Of a stretch of 25,903 bases of DNA, positions 8,891 through 14,780 are shown one piece after another. Where the stretch lies: assembly GCA_029861795.1 (NCBI GenBank), contig JAOTYS010000017.1:1-25903 (forward strand), written 5' to 3'. This stretch comes from Gammaproteobacteria bacterium (GTDB lineage: Bacteria; Pseudomonadota; Gammaproteobacteria; Arenicellales; JAOTYS01). The position numbers and the translations under genes are program-made. Position 1 is the stretch's first letter. Every line of letters begins with the position of its first letter. The notes under the pieces were generated by a model, which ran no database searches, was not told the DNA's origin, and was given only the letters and a program-made list of their open reading frames with translations.

Positions 8891-9360
8891 CTTCGATTCA
8901 AGTGAAGACGGGCTATCCGGCTCAGGCGGCACCGCAAAGCCGGGCCAGTCTTTCCTGATCCTGCTCTACCGACGGCATTGTCGCACCGAGCGATGAACTT
9001 ACTTAGTTGATAGGGGCTCGCCGGTGATGGGTGGCGCACAGCCGCATGTTGGACGTCCACCTTCGTGAGGGTACAAGCGCGCTAACGAATGGCCGGTCTT
9101 AGGACCTGGCCGGTTTGCGACAGATGCGAAGCGATTTTTAGGCGGTTTGAGCGTCCGCTTTGGCCATCTGATACTGTCTGTCAGATCAGATGCTGACCGT
9201 TACAGCTAATAGCGCCTCGCATCGTTGAAGGGGCACTTCTCGATGGGTTTTTTGACTCGCCAGAGAACACATTCTACGGCGTACCCGTCCATGACGCTGG
9301 TGCCTGTGGATCAGGTGCCCGGATTGTGTTGAGCAACGATTGATGTTGTGATTGTCGCGT
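8891..9360. other. Non-coding gap before the nuclease-like gene
   Basis: No gene is supported. Two inverted repeats are visible: GGCCGGTC-ttag-GACC-t-GGCC at 9091-9111, and CATCTGA at 9165-9171 paired with TCAGATG at 9186-9192. They could be regulatory sites or chance hairpins. No clear promoter was found. Confidence 0.35.
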
Positions 9361-9819
9361 ATGTCATCACAGTCGCTGATCTGCATTTCGATATTCCTCA
9401 TCGTGGCGGTGCTGGGGGCAGCGCCCGCGCTACCAGCGAACATCAAGACCTACGCGTTCGTCAACGACGACGGCACCTTGACCATGCGCGGCAAGGTCAT
9501 CCGACTGTATGGCATTCACATCCCACAGACGTCCAGGACCTGCAAGACCCAGTTCCGCCCGCCCCAGTGCGGCTCGCGTGCGCTGCACGCGCTCGAGTTC
9601 AAGCTTAGCTCTGGGTGGCCGGACTGCGAGCTGAGAGAAACAAACGAGGATCGAAGCATCACCGCGTTGTGCCACGTCAAGGGCACCGACTTGAGCGCCT
9701 ACCTGCTCGAGCGGGGCTGGGCCGTCGCTCTGCCGGACGCACCAATCGAGTACCAGGCACTGGAGAAGATCGCTCGCTCGCGAGGCACCGGGGTCTGGGG
9801 ATTCGCCATTGGCGAGTAG
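9361..9819 (+). CDS. Secreted nuclease-fold (SNase/thermonuclease-like) protein, probably inactive
   Basis: From ATG 9361 this is 152 residues with a signal peptide (hydrophobic 6-25, cleavage near PALPA). The rest follows the staphylococcal nuclease fold: a beta region with MRGKVIRLYGIHIPQ, a middle strand EDRSITALCHVKGTDLS, and the helical end LLERGWAVALPDAP then ALEKIARSRGTGVWGF. The conserved Arg of RLYGI (R48) and a candidate second Arg (R98) are present, but the SNase Asp40 and Glu43 positions are H53 and Q56, and the DGDT motif reads DDGT. The general base and a calcium ligand are thus missing. Four cysteines remain after export (C61, C70, C89, C104), allowing disulfides. A TTG at 9352 is an alternative start. 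It stands alone. Confidence 0.75.
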   Translation: MSSQSLICISIFLIVAVLGAAPALPANIKTYAFVNDDGTLTMRGKVIRLYGIHIPQTSRTCKTQFRPPQCGSRALHALEFKLSSGWPDCELRETNEDRSITALCHVKGTDLSAYLLERGWAVALPDAPIEYQALEKIARSRGTGVWGFAIGE

Positions 9820-10125
9820 TCCTCGGGATAGGGATAGCGCTTTACAAGATCCGGTGCCGCATATCCGCCGGCTTGCCGCCAACGGCTCAGGCGTTTAGCC
9901 AGGACAGCTCGATCGTGGCCCTTTATGCGGCACAGGGCGATACCGATGAGTGGGGCGGTGAAATCTGCGCTCGCTCGATTACAAAAGTTATAGGGAGCGT
10001 ATCGGCGGTTGACGAATATTAGTGTGGGGCTTGTGATAGGAACGAAATGTTGATACATCCCTGCCGTATCTTGCTAATTCGCCTGGTTTTAAATGAGAAG
10101 ATCGCAACCTCAAAAGCCAGAACGA
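9820..10125. other. Non-coding gap
   Basis: Between the nuclease-like gene and the convergent YqgE-like gene. No gene, RNA or strong hairpin could be supported. Confidence 0.4.
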
Positions 10126-10923
10126 CTAACCAGTTAATATAGCTTCATGTACCAGACTCTTAATCAGGTTGCTCGCAGGTTCGATTCCTGCACGGCGCAT
10201 GACCCACTGGCCAGATAATGCTTTGATCATTTGCGGCCAGATCGACTCTGGGTCCGCGCTGAAAATCTTCTCTGCATCGCCTGACACTACAAACCAATCT
10301 CCACGCTCGATTTCGTAAGTTAACTGACCTGGAGCCCATCCGGCATAGCCGACGTAGGCATGGAACATATCTTCAGAGTCATCATCTCTGCGTAGCAAAC
10401 GCTCGAGCACGCTGGAGCTGGAACTCAAATAGATATCGTCAAAAACATGCATGGCTTGTTCCGGTGCTAAAGGCGACCTGACGCGTAGGAGCAAAACGAT
10501 GCCATCGGGGGAAACAGGTCCTCCGAAGTAGACCACGTCGTCCCTGGACCCCATTTCTTTCGTCTTCGGCACCAGTCGCGTGAGTGACAGATCGCTGGGG
10601 CGATTGATAATGATACCGACACTGCCTTGTCCGCCGTGCTCGACCACGAGGATTACCGTTTGGGAAAAGGTTGAGCTGTCTAGGTGAGTGTTTGCGACTA
10701 GGAAGACGCCGCTGCCAACGGCAACTTTGTTGGGAATCAGTGTGTGTGGGCCAAATATCTCATTCGTCGCAGTAAAGTCGCGATCATTTACTACGGATGC
10801 CGACCCCGTTGGCGACCAAACTGGACTAATGGCGGCGATCAGCAAGATTGCCAATATCAAGACGAGAGCCGTCCGGAACGTTGATTTCACAAGACCTTGC
10901 AAGCGCATTCGGTTAAGTGTCAC
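10126..10923 (-). CDS. Membrane-anchored YqgE/AlgH-family protein with an altered C-terminus
   Basis: Residues from about 55 match the YqgE/AlgH family: VFLVANTHLDSSTFSQTVIL, GSVGIIINRPSDL, VYFGGPVSPDG and GYAGWAPGQLTYEIERGDWF. Family members are usually cytoplasmic and near 185 residues; their role is poorly known. Here 265 residues include an N-terminal hydrophobic helix (about 16-35), predicting a membrane anchor or signal. The last 23 or so residues, starting RRAGIEPASNLIKS, are encoded antisense to a tRNA-Lys-like remnant at 10138-10199, so the natural C-terminus seems replaced. The start is uncertain: GTG 10923 or ATG 10908, neither with a good SD. A TATACT-like -10 lies at 10929-10934, too close for the GTG start and so favouring the ATG. 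Confidence 0.8.
   Translation of the reverse strand: MTLNRMRLQGLVKSTFRTALVLILAILLIAAISPVWSPTGSASVVNDRDFTATNEIFGPHTLIPNKVAVGSGVFLVANTHLDSSTFSQTVILVVEHGGQGSVGIIINRPSDLSLTRLVPKTKEMGSRDDVVYFGGPVSPDGIVLLLRVRSPLAPEQAMHVFDDIYLSSSSSVLERLLRRDDDSEDMFHAYVGYAGWAPGQLTYEIERGDWFVVSGDAEKIFSADPESIWPQMIKALSGQWVMRRAGIEPASNLIKSLVHEAILTG
10138..10199 (+). pseudogene. Decayed tRNA-Lys(CUU)-like remnant
   Basis: The anticodon arm reads CCAGA-CTCTTAA-TCAGG (10152-10168, anticodon CTT, one stem mismatch). The T arm is perfect: GCAGG-TTCGATT-CCTGC at 10175-10191. An acceptor-like ACGGCGCA follows. The D arm is reduced to TAGCTTCATGTA and no 5' acceptor strand pairs with the 3' one, so it cannot be a working tRNA. It overlaps, antisense, the end of the YqgE-like gene. 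Confidence 0.7.
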
Positions 10924-11468
10924 GACCTAGTATATTCGCATCCCGTCAATCTCTACACAGTCAGGGGGACTACGATCAGCACCCGTATATCTAGTTGCAG
11001 GCTGCCGTCTGCCCGAAATCAGCACCTCTATAAGAAGGCGCAGACAGAACATGTTCTCTCAGTTCGCTAATCGACAGTCTAGGAAGTTGACCAGGTTCGT
11101 TATTATTTCCAGTCGATCAGTTCGCCGACATCATTTGCGAAGTAGAAGAGAATCGTCAGCGTGTTGAGATCATCGTGCGAGAAGCTGAAGCAGCTAGGAA
11201 GCGCAGGCGCTCGCAGGTTCGATTCCTGCGTAACGACAGGTGTTACTCAAGCGGTGAGAAGGACCTTTTGGGTAATTAGCGGTCCCTGCATCCAGGGGCG
11301 AAATGGTGTTGGTTGGATGGAGTTTTTTGTGACGGCCGTTTCCAAGTCGCCTCCTGGTGATCCAGAAAGCGTTATTCGTCCGACGACTGAAACATCTACT
11401 TTCGGCTCGTTGGTTGGATTTTTGAAGCGAGCCCAAATGCGTCCAATATCAACGCAATTGTCATTTGA
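10924..11468. other. Gap with a tRNA T-arm remnant
   Basis: No well-supported gene. A + strand frame from about 11118 to a TAG at 11277-11279 includes a charged helical stretch (ENRQRVEIIVREAEAARKRR), possibly the tail of a lost gene, and runs through the T-arm remnant at 11209-11229. A longer + frame at 11161-11514 overlaps the methionine synthase end and looks spurious. Confidence 0.35.
11209..11229 (+). pseudogene. tRNA T-arm fragment (second copy)
   Basis: These 21 bases are identical to 10171-10191, covering the variable-loop end and the T arm GCAGG-TTCGATT-CCTGC. No anticodon arm is seen upstream and the following bases (GTAACGACA) do not form an acceptor end. It is a fragment, not a gene. 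Confidence 0.6.
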
Positions 11469-12485
11469 TTACCTGGTTCTTGAGGCAAGTCTTGCACCGG
11501 CACCTAGCGCCTGAAGCTTTTTCAATGCCAGATCACGGGGCAATGGTGCCATGCCACAATTGGTGCATGGCAGAATTTGTTCGGCAGCGACATGTTTTCC
11601 GGCTTCACGAATGACCGCTGCCACCTGTTCCGGCGTTTCTGCCTCAAAACTGGCCACATCGATCACACCGACCATCACCTCCTTGTCCTTGAGCAATCCG
11701 ATCAGTGACATTGGCACCTTGGAATTCGCGCATTCCAACGAAACCTGACCGATCCGGCTGTCATTAATAGCGGGAAATATCTCTTCGTACTGGCGCCATT
11801 CCGAGCCTAGTGAAGCCTTCCAGTCGATATTTTGCTGGATACCATATCCATAGCAGATATGCACAGCGGTCTTGCACGAAAGTCCTTCGATCGCCTTGTG
11901 TAGGGCGGCGATACCCCATTCCTTGACATCGTTCGTGAATACATTAAAGGCGGGTTCATCAAACTGTATCAGATCAACCCCGAGTGCCTCCAGTTCGCGG
12001 GCTTCCTGGTTTAGCAATGCAGCGAACACCATGGCCATATCGGCACGACGGCCATAATGTTCATCGGCAATGGTGTCACAAATGGTCATCGGCCCTGGCA
12101 GTGTAAATTTGAGCCCTTTTTTTGTATGGGCACGGGTAAACACAACTTCATCGCTGTGGATTTTGCACTGGCGAGACAGCGGTCCGGTTACAGTGGGCAC
12201 TTCAGCATCGTATCGATTGTCCCGAATACCCATGGTTGTCATCTTGTTCCAGTTTACTCCGTCAATGTACTTAAGAAATCCGTGTACAAAATGCTCACGA
12301 AACTGTTCACCATTGGTGACGATATCAATACCGGCTGCTTCCTGTTCACTCATCCAGACCAGAGCGGCATCCATTTTACCCCGCTCAAGATCCTGACCTT
12401 CGAGCAGCCAGGGCGCCCATAACTTTTCCGGTTCTGCCAGCCAGTTGGGTTTCGGTAAGCTACCCGCAATTGTTGTCTGATACAT
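11469..12485 (-). CDS. mesD: MesD-like core methionine synthase (MetE C-terminal-domain type)
   Basis: This 338-residue protein corresponds to only the catalytic half of cobalamin-independent methionine synthase. Its zinc site is complete: H209 and C211 in HICYGYG, E251 in SLECANS, C310 in CTNCGMAPL. Sequence such as TIAGSLPKPNWL, LPGPMTICDT, GVDLIQFDEPAFNVF and LGSEWRQYEEIFP resembles MesD, a short methionine synthase that in other bacteria works with the DUF1852 protein MesX and takes its methyl group from methyltetrahydrofolate. No DUF1852 gene lies in this window. The start at ATG 12485 gives the family's usual N-terminus (MYQTTIAGSLPKP); an upstream extension to 12563 is open but unlike the family. 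No strong SD is visible. It makes methionine from homocysteine in the cytoplasm. Confidence 0.85.
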   Translation of the reverse strand: MYQTTIAGSLPKPNWLAEPEKLWAPWLLEGQDLERGKMDAALVWMSEQEAAGIDIVTNGEQFREHFVHGFLKYIDGVNWNKMTTMGIRDNRYDAEVPTVTGPLSRQCKIHSDEVVFTRAHTKKGLKFTLPGPMTICDTIADEHYGRRADMAMVFAALLNQEARELEALGVDLIQFDEPAFNVFTNDVKEWGIAALHKAIEGLSCKTAVHICYGYGIQQNIDWKASLGSEWRQYEEIFPAINDSRIGQVSLECANSKVPMSLIGLLKDKEVMVGVIDVASFEAETPEQVAAVIREAGKHVAAEQILPCTNCGMAPLPRDLALKKLQALGAGARLASRTR

Positions 12486-12690
12486 TCGTTGTTTGCCGTA
12501 TGTCTGAATATAGCCAGTAGTATAACTAATAACTAAGACCACAAGCCCGATACTATCAGGCAACTGTTCAACTAACTGGCCAATTGATTTACCAGGTTAA
12601 ACCAAAGTTCCGGCCCTAGCGCTCATACAATAAATCAAAACACACCAATATGCGGGTCTAACAGGCCGACTTCAGACAAAATAATCGCGC
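12486..12690. other. Upstream region of the methionine synthase gene
   Basis: AT-rich leader of the minus-strand methionine synthase gene. No recognisable promoter, riboswitch or other gene could be supported. Confidence 0.3.
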
Positions 12691-12699
12691 AACTGTCTG

Positions 12700-12766
12700 A
12701 AATGTAGGGACAGTAGATCTGACTTTTGATCAGCTGATCGCAGGTAGATTCCTGCACCGCCCATCA
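12700..12766 (+). pseudogene. Decayed tRNA-Lys(UUU)-like remnant
   Basis: The anticodon arm is TCTGA-CTTTTGA-TCAGC (12718-12734, anticodon TTT, outer pair mismatched). A spacer GAT precedes the T arm region GATCGCAGGTAGATTCCTGC at 12736-12755, whose loop has lost bases and the conserved TTC. ACCGCCCA then resembles a 3' acceptor strand. The D arm and 5' acceptor strand are not recognisable, so this is a pseudogene. Confidence 0.65.
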
Positions 12767-12790
12767 GTCCAAAATCGGGTGCGTACATCA

Positions 12791-12850
12791 GTGTGACAAA
12801 ATTGTGACACACTCCAGTCTAAATCCGTCCATTTGAGTCACTTTCAGTCA
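12791..12850. repeat. Short phased direct repeats between the tRNA fragments
   Basis: TGTGACA occurs at 12792-12798 and again at 12803-12809, 11 bases apart. AGTCAC then occurs twice near 12836-12851, 10 bases apart. Such helically phased short repeats are seen at recombinase or regulator sites. No integrase gene is present, so the role is open. Confidence 0.4.
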
Positions 12851-12909
12851 CGTTTGCGTGGGATCGGCGTACGTAACTTATTGATTAACTATGAACTTGA
12901 CTCGGCATG

Positions 12910-12953
12910 GCCGCTTAGGAGGCGGCTGCTCTATCCGACTGAGCTACCGGGGC
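12910..12953 (-). pseudogene. 5' half of a tRNA-Arg(CCU)
   Basis: On the minus strand from 12953: 5' acceptor GCCCCGG, TA, D arm GCTCAGTCGGATAGAGC, then the perfect anticodon arm GCCGC-CTCCTAA-GCGGC with anticodon CCT at 12917-12919. What follows (CATGCCGAGTCAAGTTC) has no T arm and no matching 3' acceptor CCGGGGC, so the gene is cut after the anticodon arm. The clean 5' half shows the break is recent compared with the tRNA-Lys-like remnants. Confidence 0.8.
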
Positions 12954-13206
12954 GTGACTAATATTCTGCCACATCTTGATGCCACGCCGCTTTTCGGATG
13001 CTATCGGCATGGTGATAAAGCAAACAACTGTAGACCTAGGCGGTAATGTGTCGCGTGTTTTCGTCTTATCGGATAATGTCGGTGTTAGCCGCAGTTTGGT
13101 TGGTGTGAGACTACAGCACGCGTTGCCCCCCAGAGGGCTTCAGAAGGTGGGTGATGGGCGACGCCATACCTTAGTAATAGTTAAGACCTAGAAGAGGGGG
13201 GTGACT

Positions 13207-13503
13207 ATGAAGCGGAGGACCTTCATTAAGTTTATCGGCGCATTTGGATTAGGACCCTTGGTGGGTAAGCTGGGCTCACTGAGTCCATCGGCGGGGAGTA
13301 CTAAGATTGAATGGATAGGCGTTGGCTGCTCCGGAGAAGTGACGCTGGACCACGGCTCTTCTGAGGACGAAATGGAGCGATTAGCGCAGCTCGCTTGTGG
13401 CGGTACCACATATGGGCGCTGGGTTGTCGATCGCGACCAGGCTATTCGAACGTTTTACCCGGCCCGACAGGACGACGGCAAGATCAGGGTCACGATGTCC
13501 TGA
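13207..13503 (+). CDS. Small Tat-signal protein of unknown function
   Basis: From ATG 13207 it is 98 residues. A purine-rich SD (AGAAGAGGGGGG) lies just upstream; the GTG at 13201 would overlap it, so the ATG is preferred. MKRRTFIKFIGAFGLGPL is a twin-arginine signal (RRTFIK) with a hydrophobic stretch, so a small folded protein of about 70 residues should be exported. The mature part has GVGCSGEVTLDH, two cysteines (the other in LACGGTTYGRW) and an acidic SSEDEMERL segment. I recognise no family. Tat export of so small a protein suggests a cofactor or a folded partner, but no binding motif is plain. It stands alone, ahead of the REP-like cluster. Confidence 0.65.
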   Translation: MKRRTFIKFIGAFGLGPLVGKLGSLSPSAGSTKIEWIGVGCSGEVTLDHGSSEDEMERLAQLACGGTTYGRWVVDRDQAIRTFYPARQDDGKIRVTMS

Positions 13504-13527
13504 GTTGAAATGCGCAGGTCAGATAGC

Positions 13528-13593
13528 TTGTTCGCCTGAAGACGTACCTACGCATGATTTTGTAGGCACCTTCGTAGGTACGCCTTTAGGCGT
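13528..13593. repeat. REP-like palindromic element, copy A
   Basis: Begins TTGTTCGCCTGAAGACG and ends GTAGGTACGCCTTTAGGCGT. The two halves are imperfect inverted repeats of each other, so it can fold into a long hairpin. It differs from copy B by two bases in 66. This is a BIME/REP-type intergenic element by form; no RAYT transposase gene is in the window. Confidence 0.75.
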
Positions 13594-13636
13594 CCACCGA
13601 CGCTTCTAGGTGCGGCAATGTGAATACCGCATTTCG

Positions 13637-13695
13637 CAGCAGGATGCTGCTCCTACGTGGGACATCATTCAAACGTAGGAGCACCTTCTAGGTGC
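13637..13695. repeat. Second family of short REP-like hairpins
   Basis: Two hairpins linked to TCCTAC/GTAGGA: GCAGCA-gga-TGCTGC at 13637-13651 with TCCTACG after it, and GCACCT-tct-AGGTGC at 13681-13695 with CGTAGGA before it. A half copy (CTTCTAGGTGCGGCAATG) lies at about 13603-13620. They belong to a family distinct from copies A-C but lie between A and B. Confidence 0.6.
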
Positions 13696-13722
13696 GACAT
13701 TCCTACCGGGTGGGACAATCAG

Positions 13723-13788
13723 TTGTTCGCCTGAAGACGAACCTACACATGATTTTGTAGGCACCTTCGTAGGTACGCCTTTAGGCGT
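13723..13788. repeat. REP-like palindromic element, copy B
   Basis: A 66-base element nearly identical to copy A (two differences), in the same orientation and starting 195 bases further on. It has the same paired inverted halves. Confidence 0.75.
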
Positions 13789-13820
13789 ACAGCGTTCGGT
13801 TTGTATCCTGCTTAGACAGC

Positions 13821-13844
13821 TTGTTCGCCTGAAGACGAACCTAC
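13821..13844. repeat. REP-like element, half copy C
   Basis: Only the first 24 bases (TTGTTCGCCTGAAGACGAAC and CTAC) are present, matching the left half of copy B exactly. It lies 45-60 bases before the SD of the next gene. Confidence 0.7.
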
Positions 13845-13903
13845 AGGTCAGCGTGGTATAGTGACCAGGCTATTGACCCACAACCCTCAAAAGGAGGTCA
13901 TCC

Positions 13904-14320
13904 ATGGCATCAAGAGTTCGCAAAGTAAACTACTGCTATGCTAAGGCATCGAACCGTGCTGGCCAGGGAGTGAAGATGTTAGGTGCGCTTAAGGATGCCG
14001 GCGTAAACTTGGTTGCGTTTTCTGGATTTCCAATCAAAGCTGGAAAGGCGCAACTGGATTTTGTCAGCGACGAAATGGCTGCGGTGAGAAGGGTCGCGAA
14101 AAAAAATGGTTGGCGGTTGAGCGCGACCAAGAAGGGATTTCTAATTCAAGGCGATGATGACGTGGGAGTCGCTCACAGATATCTACAAAGGCTTGCTGAC
14201 CAGAAGATTAATGTCACTGCGGCGGATGCGGTAGCGGCCGGTAAGGGTCGTTACGGAATGATACTGTGGGTGAAGCCAAAGGATTACAATCGCGCCGCGA
14301 GGGCCCTCAATGCAAAGTGA
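13904..14320 (+). CDS. Small ACT-like domain protein
   Basis: A 138-residue cytoplasmic protein with a very strong SD (AAAAGGAGGTC) 6 bases before the ATG. It begins with a beta strand (RKVNYCYAKASNRAGQG), a helix (VKMLGALKDAGVNLVAF), and a second repeat unit (GDDDVGVAHRYLQRLADQKI followed by NVTAADAVAAGKGRYGMILWV). This beta-alpha-beta layout twice over fits paired ACT domains, which bind amino acids or similar small ligands and regulate enzymes. No catalytic domain is attached. The ACT label rests on pattern only. The strong SD and Lys/Arg-rich make-up suggest good expression. The half REP copy C lies just upstream and could affect its leader. Confidence 0.65.
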   Translation: MASRVRKVNYCYAKASNRAGQGVKMLGALKDAGVNLVAFSGFPIKAGKAQLDFVSDEMAAVRRVAKKNGWRLSATKKGFLIQGDDDVGVAHRYLQRLADQKINVTAADAVAAGKGRYGMILWVKPKDYNRAARALNAK

Positions 14321-14351
14321 CGGCGTGAGTAGCTCCGACACGATCTGAATA

Positions 14352-14424
14352 TTATGGCGTCGGCTTAGTCGCAGGAGTAAACAGTTATATGGGGTGAGTG
14401 CCGATACGGTTATGGCGTCGGCTT
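14352..14424. repeat. 15-base direct repeat
   Basis: TTATGGCGTCGGCTT occurs at 14352-14366 and 14410-14424, 58 bases apart, in the gap after the ACT-like gene. It may be a small duplication or a binding-site pair. No other structure is seen here. Confidence 0.55.
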
Positions 14425-14485
14425 CTCACTCCTAATCATCCGCGCTGATCAAGCTTGTGTTGCTATCTAGTCACAAACATCGAAC

Positions 14486-14761
14486 ATGAAAGACGTCCTC
14501 GAAAGGCACTTGAACCAGGAGGTTGGAATTAATTTGGAACGACCTTTTCGCGTCGAGTCCGCTCTTTTGATTAAGGTGGAAGATGATTACTTCACCATCC
14601 AGGATCATAAGAACGATTACATTCATCACTTTTCTTACGCGAGCATTGTGCAAGTTGTTGAGAACCCCGACGGCGTCGAAATTGGCGGACTATTCAGTCA
14701 CAAGAAGCGGTTTCCCGTGGTCATCAAAGTGGGTCACTTGGTAGAACATATCCCAGCTTGA
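14486..14761 (+). CDS. Small hypothetical protein
   Basis: A 91-residue soluble protein, with no signal peptide and no clear SD. The middle reads as alternating short strands (ALLIKVEDDYFTIQDHKNDY, IHHFSYASIVQVVENPDGVE), somewhat like a small beta-barrel, and His/Asp residues are frequent. I do not recognise a family. The + strand neighbour upstream is the ACT-like gene, and the next gene converges from the right, its stop 20 bases away. It is judged real from its ordered amino-acid make-up and lack of a competing frame, but this is moderate evidence only. Confidence 0.55.
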   Translation: MKDVLERHLNQEVGINLERPFRVESALLIKVEDDYFTIQDHKNDYIHHFSYASIVQVVENPDGVEIGGLFSHKKRFPVVIKVGHLVEHIPA

Positions 14762-14780
14762 TGGATATTCCACGCCAGTT

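Noticed and set aside
9615..10022. + strand frame of 135 codons overlapping the nuclease-like gene
   Set aside because: It overlaps a gene with a signal peptide and fold motifs in another frame, and reads as low-order Arg/Gly-rich sequence.
10138..10199. Functional tRNA-Lys
   Set aside because: Anticodon and T arms are good, but the D arm and the 5' acceptor strand do not fold.
11161..11514. + strand frame of 117 codons
   Set aside because: It begins in the tRNA T-arm region, overlaps the end of the methionine synthase gene, and has no recognisable motif or SD.
12070..12422. + strand frames opposite the methionine synthase
   Set aside because: Antisense to a gene with a full zinc site; no motifs.
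13528..13844. Possible CRISPR array
   Set aside because: Only two full copies and one half copy, unevenly spaced at 195 and 98 bases, each an imperfect palindrome of 66 bases; no cas genes. REP-like is a better fit.
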